Below are positions 42,623-51,470 of a DNA stretch of 64,000 bases, in pieces. Source of the DNA: Arcanobacterium phocae (GTDB taxonomy: Bacteria > Actinomycetota > Actinomycetes > Actinomycetales > Actinomycetaceae); NCBI RefSeq assembly GCF_900105865.1, contig NZ_LT629804.1, positions 1,178,001-1,242,000 on the forward strand, given 5' to 3'. Both the position numbers and the translations under genes were made by a program. Below the pieces are notes generated by a model. That model did no database searches. It had not been told where the DNA came from and worked only from the letters and a program-made list of their open reading frames with translations. Each line of letters opens with the position of its first letter. Position 1 is the first letter of the stretch.

Positions 42623-42665
42623 AACTAGGGGTCTGCCATTCGCGCAGGCCCCTAGTTTCTTATAC
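42623..42665 (+). terminator. Terminator after the GlpT-family gene
   Basis: 14-bp stem (42623-42636/42644-42657) with one G-U pair, followed by TTTCTTAT. The -10 of the next gene (TATACT, 42661-42666) lies at its end. Confidence 0.75.
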
Positions 42666-42666
42666 T
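42661..42666 (+). promoter_or_regulatory. -10 hexamer of the ABC fusion gene
   Basis: TATACT with 7 nt to ATG 42674. It gives the ABC genes a promoter separate from glpT. Confidence 0.55.
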
Positions 42667-42673
42667 AATTACT

Positions 42674-45103
42674 ATGAGATCGTTATGGATGAGAAGAATG
42701 ACGCCACGGATCATTGCTGGGGTCATTGTTTTTGTGATGGGTATCATCGGCATAACTCTTATTCATAATTTTGATCCGCACGTGATGGTACTGTGCTCGA
42801 ATAATGAAAGAACCTGCGAAAATCTGGTTAACGACTACGTTAAGTACAGCGGATTAGACGCTCAAATGGTTCGTATGCCAACGTCTGAGGCACTGGCATA
42901 CGTTCGCTCGGGAGGTCAAAAGTCAGAATTTGATGTGTGGATAGGTGGCCCTGCGGAAGCTTATATTTTGGCTGATCGTGACGGCTTGCTTGAACCTCAT
43001 CAGCTTGATACCTATGCGATCCCGTCAACGATGTTAACCGATACTTGGGTGGGAACGTATGGGGGAGTTCTCGCGTTTTGTGCGCGGGCGAATGTTGCTG
43101 CTCCGCACACGTGGGATGAACTCGCGCACTACTCGGGTCGTATCGCTTTGCCGTTGCCGTTTTCGTCTGGCACAGCAGCCACTATGCTCAGTGTTCAAGA
43201 AGGTCGTGGGGCAGATAGCACCTATTTGTCTCAGTTGCATTCGAAGACGACGACGTACACTGCTTCCGGAACCGTTCCGGCACACCTTGTCGGTATCGGA
43301 CGTGCTGATGTCGCGGTAACATTTGAAGCCTACTGTCCTGCAGACCCAGGGAATCCGCACGCTCCACAACTGATTATTCCGGCAGATGGCACTGGATATG
43401 AGGTAGGAGCTGGAGCTGTGCTGGCAAACGGACGCACCACAGCCGGACGGGATTTTCTTCGCTACATAATTTCGGCTCGTGGGCAGGAAGTTTTAGTAGA
43501 TTCTGAGCAGCAAAATCCGATCTCTACTGAGCTGGATAATAACCTTTATACCCGATTAGCAAAACTCGATGTGCCAGTGTTTACTACAGAGCTAGAGCAC
43601 AGCGCTAATATCAGACACTCACTAGTGAGTAGTTTTGCTGAAAACGTTATGTACCCCCATGGCGTTGCTGGTCCGCTTATCAGATCCACATGGATTAGCC
43701 TCATTAGTTCAGTGTGTGCCGCACTAGTAGGAGCATTGCTTGCCTTGTTGTATCGCATAAGTAGCCGATACCGGTTAGCAGTTATTTCCGGTGCGAGCAT
43801 ACCTATTTTGTTTCCGTCGCTTGCGATTGCATCTGCATTAACTGTTGGTCCGATCCCGATTGCCCCATACGGATCGCTCGTTCTGATACTGACATTTGCT
43901 TTGTATGCGACGCCGGTAGCATTTCTTGTGTGTGTTGTTTTTACCTCAGATCTTGGAACTGAGCATGTGATGGCCGCAGCTAATGCAGGTGCTGATCCTC
44001 GTTCTGCTCTCCGCTCACTTTATCTGCCGCGGTTAGTTACAAGCGGTTGCATCAGCGTTGTGGCGACTTCTTTGTGGCTCATATCAGATAATTCTGCTGG
44101 TGCAGTATATGGAGGACGCGATCACCTCTTTATCGACATGGTACTTGGTGCAGTGAGCTCAAACATTTATGTTTATACGACCTTGGCAGTATGCCTTCTC
44201 ATTGCTATCAGTGGTGGCATCGTAGCTTGGTATGTGGGTAAGCGGAATCAATCTGTAGCGCGTGAACAAATTGAGAGTGAATATTCAGCGCGGGCTGGTG
44301 CATTTATCGATCGTTATTTCAGACGTCAGCGCCGCTGGCTATATGTGGTAGGTGCCGGTTGGCTTGCCATCGTGTGCTACATCGTGATTGTTATGTTGTT
44401 ATCGTCAGATTTTGCCACTGTGCCAGGAGACGTTTTGTCTCGTATTGGGATGAAACTATGGCTGAGTTTTACTGTGACTCTTGTTGCCGTGTTAATTGGG
44501 GTAGCATTAGCTATCCACGAATGGAAAAATTTACCGTTAGTTCGTGGCTCGCTAGTATGCCTCTTGCTGAGCGCGCCGATAGCCATCGGACTCCTCCTCA
44601 CTCTGCTATTCCGGCGCTCTTTCCACATTGATGGAGTTATGGTATTCCCGGCGTTGGTGGGAGGGTATTCGTTAGGTAACGGAACCATCGCAGTGATGAT
44701 TGCGTATCTGGCACTCGCGGTTCCACTAGCGTATTTCTTCGCTGTGATGATGACAAAACGCATGACTTCGATCGCGCGTATCGCTCGTGACATTGGAGCC
44801 GTGCGGTTGCGGATATTGTCGTTAGTTCTATGGCAGATGAAGGGGCGCCTGGTAGCTTTGGTTGTTATTGTGTTCGGCCTGACGCTGACGCAAACTGCAA
44901 CGCTAGCGTTTGTTCAGCCAGCTTATTTAGTTGTGTCATCAACAAATCTAGTTAATTTGGCTGAGCGGGGAGAGCTCGGCGAAGTGTTTGCAACATCGTT
45001 AGTGACCGGTGGTATCGGAGCACTACTTATCATAAGTGGTGGCTGGGTACTGGCTGTGTCTCGTCGTCGAGAAATGAGGAAAAGCAATGAGCTTAGACAT
45101 TGA
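42674..45103 (+). CDS. Fusion: solute-binding domain plus two ABC permease domains
   Basis: 809-aa protein. Residues 12-31 are an uncleaved membrane anchor. Residues about 36-310 form an iron/AfuA-type binding domain (class F/Fbp-like, with WIGGPAEAY, PFSSGTAATML and ADVAVTFEAY). A first permease domain runs from about 335 to 545 and a second, after a helix at about 555-575, from about 590 to 795, each with an EAA-like loop. FbpB/ThiP-type permeases are two-domain, but joining the binding domain in cis is unusual. TATACT ends 7 nt before the ATG (leaderless). The ATPase gene overlaps its 3' end. The likely substrate is a phosphorylated compound, by context. Confidence 0.82.
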   Translation: MRSLWMRRMTPRIIAGVIVFVMGIIGITLIHNFDPHVMVLCSNNERTCENLVNDYVKYSGLDAQMVRMPTSEALAYVRSGGQKSEFDVWIGGPAEAYILADRDGLLEPHQLDTYAIPSTMLTDTWVGTYGGVLAFCARANVAAPHTWDELAHYSGRIALPLPFSSGTAATMLSVQEGRGADSTYLSQLHSKTTTYTASGTVPAHLVGIGRADVAVTFEAYCPADPGNPHAPQLIIPADGTGYEVGAGAVLANGRTTAGRDFLRYIISARGQEVLVDSEQQNPISTELDNNLYTRLAKLDVPVFTTELEHSANIRHSLVSSFAENVMYPHGVAGPLIRSTWISLISSVCAALVGALLALLYRISSRYRLAVISGASIPILFPSLAIASALTVGPIPIAPYGSLVLILTFALYATPVAFLVCVVFTSDLGTEHVMAAANAGADPRSALRSLYLPRLVTSGCISVVATSLWLISDNSAGAVYGGRDHLFIDMVLGAVSSNIYVYTTLAVCLLIAISGGIVAWYVGKRNQSVAREQIESEYSARAGAFIDRYFRRQRRWLYVVGAGWLAIVCYIVIVMLLSSDFATVPGDVLSRIGMKLWLSFTVTLVAVLIGVALAIHEWKNLPLVRGSLVCLLLSAPIAIGLLLTLLFRRSFHIDGVMVFPALVGGYSLGNGTIAVMIAYLALAVPLAYFFAVMMTKRMTSIARIARDIGAVRLRILSLVLWQMKGRLVALVVIVFGLTLTQTATLAFVQPAYLVVSSTNLVNLAERGELGEVFATSLVTGGIGALLIISGGWVLAVSRRREMRKSNELRH

Positions 45104-46094
45104 TTGTTTAACTGTTCCGGGAGCCTTAGACCGGGTGTCTTTCTCAGTTGCCGACGGCGAAATTGTCGCTATTATTGGCCCGTCTGGTTCTGGGAAAACA
45201 ACTTTGCTCCACACGATTGCAGGTTTTGTTTCTAGCAGTGGTGGAACTATGCACATTGACGACGACGACATCACATCTCGTCCGGTTCAACAACGCTCTA
45301 CTGGCGTCATGTTTGAGCGGCCAACATTGTTTGACATGACGGTTGAACAAAATATTGAGTTTGCGCTCGATGATGCACGCCAGAGCGAGAAACAACGCCA
45401 CGATTTGGTGTCTATTGTGATGTCATCTTTGAATATTTCTGGACTGGCGCAGCGGCATCCCGCCACGCTATCTGGTGGGCAAGCTCAGCGGGTAGCTCTG
45501 GCTCGTACGTTGGTACGCCGACCACGAGTCTTGCTTCTCGATGAGCCACTAGCTCATATTGAATCTGCTATTAGGGAAGATATTCATCGCGAGCTTATAA
45601 GCCAAGTTCATCGCTTAGGGTTATCGCTTCTGTATGTCACCCATGATATTACCGATGCCTGTTTGGTCGCGGATCGGATTATAGTGCTGGATGAAGGCCG
45701 GGTAGTTCAACAAGGCACTCCGGGAGAGTTGTTCTTGCGTCCGCAAACCCGTGAGGTAGCACGGCTTATGGGAGTAGCCAATATTTTGTCTGCGCACCAA
45801 ACCGGCGCATTAATACCAGCGGATGTTATTGCCGGACAAGGTGATTTTGTTGCTGTCGTACCAACGCAGATTGCTCTCAACGGCACCGATGATAAGAACG
45901 TGGTGAACTCAGCCGGGCAAATTATTGGGTGTGTATTTGCACGTTCGCACTATGTGGTGCAAGTCGAGACTGAGATTGGCACGTTGGTAGTGTGGACACA
46001 GCAAGCTTGGCGTATTGGTGAGCACTGCAGCGTCGTCGTCACATATGCGTGGGCGTTCGCTGATACTGAACGAAATACTAAAAAATTAAAATAA
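45087..46094 (+). CDS. ABC ATPase with TOBE-like C-terminus (FbpC/PotA type)
   Basis: 335-aa nucleotide-binding subunit: Walker A GPSGSGKTT near residue 32, signature LSGGQAQRVALART near 128, Walker B VLLLDEPLAHIE near 150, switch His in VTHDITD. The ~100 C-terminal residues form a TOBE-like beta domain as in Fbp/Pot/Mal-type ATPases. GAGGAAAAGC precedes the ATG, which overlaps the end of the fusion gene by 17 nt. It energises that permease. The Walker A to signature spacing is normal; nothing odd. Confidence 0.92.
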   Translation: MSLDIDCLTVPGALDRVSFSVADGEIVAIIGPSGSGKTTLLHTIAGFVSSSGGTMHIDDDDITSRPVQQRSTGVMFERPTLFDMTVEQNIEFALDDARQSEKQRHDLVSIVMSSLNISGLAQRHPATLSGGQAQRVALARTLVRRPRVLLLDEPLAHIESAIREDIHRELISQVHRLGLSLLYVTHDITDACLVADRIIVLDEGRVVQQGTPGELFLRPQTREVARLMGVANILSAHQTGALIPADVIAGQGDFVAVVPTQIALNGTDDKNVVNSAGQIIGCVFARSHYVVQVETEIGTLVVWTQQAWRIGEHCSVVVTYAWAFADTERNTKKLK

Positions 46095-46121
46095 AATGAT
46101 AAAACGTGGCACAATGGCGTC

Positions 46122-47108
46122 ATGCCACAAACATATGATCCAAGCGCCGATGGTGTCGCAGTAGAAATAATCACTTCGCGAGAGGTCCCGTTAGGCGGAC
46201 TACGTGCCATGACGGTTTATCGGACACTGCCACAACGCCAACGATCGTTGATAGGGGCATGGTGTTTCATCGATCAGTATGGGCCAGATAATGTTACCAA
46301 TACTGGCGGTATGGATGTTGCACCACATCCCCATACCGGGTTGCAAACAGTCTCATGGCTATTTGAAGGGGCTATCACCCATCATGACTCGGGTGGTAAT
46401 CATGCCGTTGTTCTGCCTGGTGAAGCGAACTTTATGACCGCCGGTTACGGTATCTGTCACTCGGAAGTTTCCACCCAAGACACCACTGTTTTGCATGGCG
46501 TCCAGTTATGGGTGGCGCTACCAGAAGAAGCACGTCACGGTGAACGCAGATTTGATCATTATGTGCCACCGGTAGTCAAACTCTATGGCGGGCAAGTCCG
46601 CGTTTTTGTGGGAACACTTGCGGGCTCTGATTCACCGGTTCCAACGTTTACGCCGCTTGTCGGGGCAGAGGTTGTAGTAGAGCCTCATGCAACTCTCACT
46701 CTTGATGTTAATCCAGCTTTCGAACACGGTTTGCTGGTTGATAGCGGAGATATTGATTTGGACGGAACTGCAGTGGCACGCACTGAACTCGCTTACACCG
46801 GAATCGGTAATTCTCGCTTACATATCCGAAACTCTGCAGATACACCGGGACGACTGCTACTCATTGGCGGGGAGCCATTCACGGAGCAGGTAGTCATGTG
46901 GTGGAATTTTTTGGCACGAGATTCAGCTGAGCTAGGCGAAATGCGACAAGCCTGGGAAAACGAAAGTGAACGTTTCGGGAAAACGCTGGGCTATATCGGC
47001 CATGATCCAACCGGGTTAGTACGTATACCGGCACCGGTGTTACCGGATGTCGTGATCCGCCCACGCCTCAATCCGGAACCATATGCGCGTCCAAGCACAA
47101 GAATTTAA
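46122..47108 (+). CDS. Pirin-family protein
   Basis: 328-aa bicupin. The N-terminal metal-binding cupin shows HPHTGLQTVSWLFEGAITHHDS, in two blocks with His ligands at about residues 68, 70 and 115, and ICHSEVS. Some pirins have quercetinase activity, others regulate; no particular role can be assigned. CACAAT ends 6 nt before the ATG (weak -10), so leaderless expression is possible. It starts 27 nt after the ABC ATPase but probably has its own promoter. Confidence 0.86.
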   Translation: MPQTYDPSADGVAVEIITSREVPLGGLRAMTVYRTLPQRQRSLIGAWCFIDQYGPDNVTNTGGMDVAPHPHTGLQTVSWLFEGAITHHDSGGNHAVVLPGEANFMTAGYGICHSEVSTQDTTVLHGVQLWVALPEEARHGERRFDHYVPPVVKLYGGQVRVFVGTLAGSDSPVPTFTPLVGAEVVVEPHATLTLDVNPAFEHGLLVDSGDIDLDGTAVARTELAYTGIGNSRLHIRNSADTPGRLLLIGGEPFTEQVVMWWNFLARDSAELGEMRQAWENESERFGKTLGYIGHDPTGLVRIPAPVLPDVVIRPRLNPEPYARPSTRI

Positions 47109-47153
47109 GCTAACGCAACGACGGCTAAAAGAACACTACAGGAAGGAACTTCC

Positions 47154-47498
47154 ATGGCTGAACAACGAACTGATAAAAACGGAACTCCGGTACAGATCTT
47201 AGCGGGAAATAATCTTTACGCAATCCGTTATGACGAATCTGAGGTAGCGGGTTTTACCCAATATGTTGATAACGGCGATGAGCGCATCTTCTTCCATACC
47301 GAAGTACGGCCAGAACTTGAAGGGCGCGGTTTGGCTGGGAACCTGGTTGATGTTGCGCTTCACGAAACAGATGCGGCTGGTAAAACGATTGTGGCGATGT
47401 GCCCGATGGTACGTCATTGGGTCGCAAAGCACGGTGATGGCCTAAAGTGGCGCGGTGCCACAGTGGATGATCAACAAGTTGTTATGAAAACCTTCTGA
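47154..47498 (+). CDS. Small GNAT-family acetyltransferase (YidJ-like)
   Basis: 114-aa protein of the GNAT_2/YjdJ type. It has the acetyl-CoA loop ELEGRGLAGNLV (about residues 59-70, RGxGxx-like with Ala) and the conserved CPMVRHWVAKH near the C-terminus. Targets are unknown; related proteins may acetylate small molecules. AAGGA is well placed. Ends at the strong terminator at 47517-47554, which also serves the convergent surface-protein gene. Confidence 0.85.
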   Translation: MAEQRTDKNGTPVQILAGNNLYAIRYDESEVAGFTQYVDNGDERIFFHTEVRPELEGRGLAGNLVDVALHETDAAGKTIVAMCPMVRHWVAKHGDGLKWRGATVDDQQVVMKTF

Positions 47499-47516
47499 GA
47501 ATTATTCATGCAGTGA

Positions 47517-47554
47517 TAAGGATGTGGCCCCGGAAAACCGGGGCCACATCCTTA
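47517..47554. terminator. Bidirectional terminator
   Basis: Perfect 17-bp GC-rich stem (47517-47533/47538-47554) with an AAAA loop between the convergent GNAT and surface-protein genes. Confidence 0.9.
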
Positions 47555-47574
47555 CTCGGGTTTAATCTGGACGA

Positions 47575-50466
47575 TTAGCGAGCAGAGTACTTGCGACGGT
47601 ACGTTACTGCGCCGATGCCACCCAGAACGAGCATGAGTGAAATCAACGAGACTGGCAGTGTACCTTCAGCACCCGTTGCTGCGAGGCCGGCTGCTGCCAA
47701 ATCGTTTGCGTCCGGAGTACATGGCTTGCCATTGGCATCGAGCCACACTGTTTTCGAACCAGCAGCACCAATGGTTGGGCCGAGGTCAAAGTGTCCATCA
47801 GTAATGCCTGAGCCGGAGCCAACATTGATATTCAGCGTAGTATTACCGGTAAACGTTTGCCCACTTGCGGTAGTTGAGGTCATGGTTAAACCAACCGTGT
47901 AGTGTCCTGGCTGAGTGAATACCCAATTTGGATGAACGTGAGTACCAGTGTTCAGTGTTACTGTCCCATGTCCGCTACCACCTTGAGCTGAGAACCACTT
48001 TTGACCGAGTGCGCCAAAGTTGCCAGAAGTGAAAACTTCCATGGCACCAGGACCGGAGAACGAAGAGAGTGAGAAGGTTGTCTTCGTTACTTTATTCGAG
48101 GAGAGCGAAGGATGCTGGGTATTAAGACCAAGCCACGGAACCCCGTGGATCTGAGAGGAAGAAATCATCCACACAGAGCTTCCGGCTGGCACATTACCAA
48201 CTTGCACTGGAATAGTTGACTTTCCAGCGTTACCAATTGCAAATTGGACTGTCGTCGGATCTAGCCAAGTGCCTGGGGCTGTGCGGTCATCTTTAACACG
48301 TGGCAATACTGTTTTAGCTCCATTACCACCGATTTCCTTCGGGAAACATTTGGCGACAGGCGGGGCCTTAACAGCTCCGCGGTTTGCCGCAGGATCTTGA
48401 AGTGTATTGATACCGCCATTAGTGGAACTGTCGCCAGTATTGGAGCTATCTTCAGACTTTTTCGACTCGGCGTTATCAGGAGTTTCTTGTTTTTTCTCTT
48501 CCGTTCCGACGATCCACGTGTAGGTTGCAGTATTCGAAACAACCTTTTCGCCACCAGCTTCTGGCGTGCCAGAAGCCCGCACTGTCATGGTGTACTTGCC
48601 AGGCTTTTCAAATAACCAGTTAGCGTGTGTGTGTGCAGGGAATGGTTGATGAATCATGGATCCGGCAGTCAACTTGAGTTCGTTTGAGGTGAGTGCTGGT
48701 CGTATACCGCCACCCAATTCTCCATTGCGGAATAAGAAAACATTTCCGGGACCTTGCACGTCAACAAATTCGATATCGATATCTTTAAATGCTGGTGCGA
48801 CACCCATCGTATCCCAACCGGGGAAGAGAACATTACTTTGGTTTTCGCCACTTTCAGCTAAGAAGTAGCCGCTCTTGGGAAGTGATTTTTGGAGTTTCGC
48901 AGGAATGTCCATGAGTGTTTGATCCTGTACACGCAGGATGAAGCTCTCTGCCTTACGCAAAATTCCAGACCCGGTGATGTCTTCTTTAGCTTCTAGTACT
49001 AATGCTCCCTCTTTATTTGAAACATTGAAAAGATCAATGTGGCCGTGGTCTAAGGCCACTAAACCATCTTCAGAAGGAGCGGGCTCGTTTGGAACATCTG
49101 GTGAAGTCTCGTCAGTAGATTCTGAATTGTTGTCGGGAGCTGGTGTAGGATTTCCTTTTGGCTGGTCGTTTTCGTCGAGTTGCGCGTACCAAGTATAAGT
49201 AGCAACATGTGACTCAAATGGCTTGCCATCCTTTTTGCCCACAACCTTTACTGTCATTTTGTACTGGCCGGGTTCGGTGAATAACCAAGTGAAGTGCTTA
49301 TGTCCGAGTGGTTCTATAGCGATTTCAGAACCAGAATCTAAAATGAACGAGCCATCTTTAAGATCAGGTTCCGCGATTCCTTCAGCTAGGCTCGAATGGA
49401 AAGCTGCAACTTTACCATTAGTTGGAGCTTGTATGTCTGTGAAGTGTAAAACTAGATCAGAGTATCCAGCCTTGGTGTAGTCGTTGCTAGCCCACCCTGG
49501 GTATAGCATGCTACGTGCCTTATGGTTTGGTGAAACATATCCATGCTTAAGATCGTTTGGTAAATTGGTCCACTTGAGGTTTTCTGTGAACCAATCGCGT
49601 CCCATCACTAAAATCGCAGAATCTGCTGGTCGCAGGACGGAGCGGCCAGTGATATCTTCTTTCATTTGAAGATTAAGCGATCCATCTTTATTCGTATTCA
49701 CATAGAACACGTCAAGGTGTCCACCTCGAAAAAGAAGAGCACCATTATTTTGATTATCGCTATCTGAATTATTTTGATCAGGCTTAGATTCAGGCTCCTG
49801 TTCTTTCGGTGCTGGGTCATCGGTACGTAAGGTGATGGTGAAAGGCTCGATGGCTGTATTATTATCATCTTCCCCGTTAATATATCCAGTGACCTTGATT
49901 TTGTATGTTCCAGGCTTAGTGGTTAGCCAGATTGTGTCTGACAGATCCTCAAACGTAAAACCATAAGAGTCATCTAGGGTGAATCGAGTTTCGTTATTTG
50001 GGTTTTTCAGCGCCGGGAGGTATTTACTGTCGTCATTAAGTTCATCAAGAGTTAAAGCGACCTTGCCTTCACCTGATTCTTGCTTAAAAAACAGTGTGGC
50101 TGTGGATGAGTCAGTTTCCGGTTTAGTTTTGTCGGCAACAGACCAGCCTAATTCGGAAGACTTCCAGATATCGGTCCGCTCTATTGGTTCGCCAAGTTCT
50201 TGGGAAATGATCTCGCTGGGAACTCGAGTGTCCTCTTGGTGTGTTGTTTTTTCAATGAATATTTCAGACTGATTTGGAATTGCTGTTATGTTAGATGCTC
50301 GAAGCTCAGCTTTTACCCCGTTTTCTGCGGTATTTGTAAGAGCTAAAGTTGCGTATTTTTGAAACGTGGTAATTGTATCGTCTGCATGAGCTATGGGTGC
50401 CATGGTAGTCAATGCCAAGGCGCTAACGACAGCTGTCGTTAGCATCTTTAATTTTTTGAGTTTCAT
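47575..50466 (-). CDS. Large sortase-anchored surface protein with HxH repeats
   Basis: 963-aa wall protein. Signal peptide at 1-28 (ALTTMAPIAHA). Three related modules each contain a GHxDxF/DLG opening and a His-x-His-x-x-Trp-x-Phe-x-x-Pro-Gly-x-Tyr motif: HKHFTWLFTEPGQY, HTHANWLFEKPGKY and HVHPNWVFTQPGHY. They match the actinobacterial surface-anchored domains associated with metal ABC transporters (TIGR03769-like). Acidic Ser/Asp/Asn-rich linkers separate them. The C-terminus has LAATG, a hydrophobic stretch and YRRKYSAR. The His pairs suggest metal binding. A candidate Zur-type box lies at 50558-50572. The ribosome site is weak. Confidence 0.86.
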   Translation of the reverse strand: MKLKKLKMLTTAVVSALALTTMAPIAHADDTITTFQKYATLALTNTAENGVKAELRASNITAIPNQSEIFIEKTTHQEDTRVPSEIISQELGEPIERTDIWKSSELGWSVADKTKPETDSSTATLFFKQESGEGKVALTLDELNDDSKYLPALKNPNNETRFTLDDSYGFTFEDLSDTIWLTTKPGTYKIKVTGYINGEDDNNTAIEPFTITLRTDDPAPKEQEPESKPDQNNSDSDNQNNGALLFRGGHLDVFYVNTNKDGSLNLQMKEDITGRSVLRPADSAILVMGRDWFTENLKWTNLPNDLKHGYVSPNHKARSMLYPGWASNDYTKAGYSDLVLHFTDIQAPTNGKVAAFHSSLAEGIAEPDLKDGSFILDSGSEIAIEPLGHKHFTWLFTEPGQYKMTVKVVGKKDGKPFESHVATYTWYAQLDENDQPKGNPTPAPDNNSESTDETSPDVPNEPAPSEDGLVALDHGHIDLFNVSNKEGALVLEAKEDITGSGILRKAESFILRVQDQTLMDIPAKLQKSLPKSGYFLAESGENQSNVLFPGWDTMGVAPAFKDIDIEFVDVQGPGNVFLFRNGELGGGIRPALTSNELKLTAGSMIHQPFPAHTHANWLFEKPGKYTMTVRASGTPEAGGEKVVSNTATYTWIVGTEEKKQETPDNAESKKSEDSSNTGDSSTNGGINTLQDPAANRGAVKAPPVAKCFPKEIGGNGAKTVLPRVKDDRTAPGTWLDPTTVQFAIGNAGKSTIPVQVGNVPAGSSVWMISSSQIHGVPWLGLNTQHPSLSSNKVTKTTFSLSSFSGPGAMEVFTSGNFGALGQKWFSAQGGSGHGTVTLNTGTHVHPNWVFTQPGHYTVGLTMTSTTASGQTFTGNTTLNINVGSGSGITDGHFDLGPTIGAAGSKTVWLDANGKPCTPDANDLAAAGLAATGAEGTLPVSLISLMLVLGGIGAVTYRRKYSAR

Positions 50467-50557
50467 TCATAACTTTCTGGTCGAATGCTTACATGCATTT
50501 TTTATGGAAGAGAGTCCAACCGTAAATCTGCACTATCAAACCCAACTCTATTGGGAA

Positions 50558-50572
50558 TGATAACTATTCTCA
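50558..50572 (-). promoter_or_regulatory. Candidate Zur-type box
   Basis: TGATAACTATTCTCA resembles the actinobacterial Zur pattern (TGAAAAC/T-TTTTCA), with 2 mismatched pairs in the dyad. It lies 92 nt before the surface-protein gene and 54 nt before divergent nadE. Confidence 0.35.
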
Positions 50573-50612
50573 AGTAGTTAAGACGTGTTATCGTGTATTG
50601 CACAATGCACGG

Positions 50613-50618
50613 TAGACT
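50613..50618 (+). promoter_or_regulatory. -10 hexamer of nadE
   Basis: TAGACT with 7 nt to ATG 50626; no ribosome site. Leaderless arrangement. Confidence 0.5.
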
Positions 50619-50625
50619 GGCAGTT

Positions 50626-51456
50626 ATGTCTACAGAATTACAGCGCACAATTATCACGTCTTTGGGAGTCAAACCCACGATCGACCCTACTGAGGAAGTC
50701 CGAACTCGAGTCGATTTTCTTTGTGACTATGTTCGAGCTACACATACAAGTGGATTCGTTTTGGGGATTTCTGGCGGCGTGGACTCTACTTTGGGTGGGC
50801 GACTCGCTCAACTAGCCGCCGAGAAGCTCCGCAGTGAAGGCTATGAGGCTCGATTCATCGCGGTACGTTTGCCATACGGAGTACAGGCTGATGAAAAAGA
50901 TGCAACGGGCGCAGTGGAATGGATCAATCCAGACCAAGCCGTCACGATTAATATACAAACGGCTACCGATGCGATGGTAGCCGCCTATAGCGATGGAATG
51001 GCTGCAACAATTACCGACTTTAATAAAGGCAATGTTAAAGCACGGATGCGGATGATCGCGCAATTCGCTATCGCTGGCGACGAACGCTTATTGGTTATTG
51101 GCACTGATCACGCGGCTGAGAATATCACTGGATTCTTCACAAAATTCGGTGATGGTGCAGCCGATATTCTGCCACTTGCTGGTTTGAACAAACGGCAAGT
51201 TCGCTCACTTGCTCAGTATCTGGGAGCGCCAGAGTACCTATGGCGTAAAACTCCAACAGCAGATCTACTTGACGGTAATCCTGGACGCACCGATGAAGAT
51301 GAACTTGGTATGAGTTACGAGCATATTGACGACTATCTCGAAGGTAAAGAGATACCGACGCCGATCGCTAACAAGCTTGAACAACGCTGGGTGCGAGCGC
51401 AGCACAAACGAGTTATGCCGGTGCAACCAAGTGATACATGGTGGCGAGAGAACTAA
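50626..51456 (+). CDS. nadE: NH3-dependent NAD+ synthetase
   Basis: 276-aa NAD synthase completing NAD from deamido-NAD, ATP and ammonia. The P-loop motif GISGGVDST is near residue 47, VIGTDHAAENITGFFTKFGDGAAD in two blocks near 160, and KTPTADLLDG near 218. There is no nitrilase domain, so ammonia is supplied directly. The start at 50626 fits the leaderless -10 and the family length. It works with pncB (61 kb) in nicotinate salvage. It ends 15 nt before the convergent AI-2E gene. Confidence 0.95.
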   Translation: MSTELQRTIITSLGVKPTIDPTEEVRTRVDFLCDYVRATHTSGFVLGISGGVDSTLGGRLAQLAAEKLRSEGYEARFIAVRLPYGVQADEKDATGAVEWINPDQAVTINIQTATDAMVAAYSDGMAATITDFNKGNVKARMRMIAQFAIAGDERLLVIGTDHAAENITGFFTKFGDGAADILPLAGLNKRQVRSLAQYLGAPEYLWRKTPTADLLDGNPGRTDEDELGMSYEHIDDYLEGKEIPTPIANKLEQRWVRAQHKRVMPVQPSDTWWREN

Positions 51457-51470
51457 ATTCTCTCTTTTGA

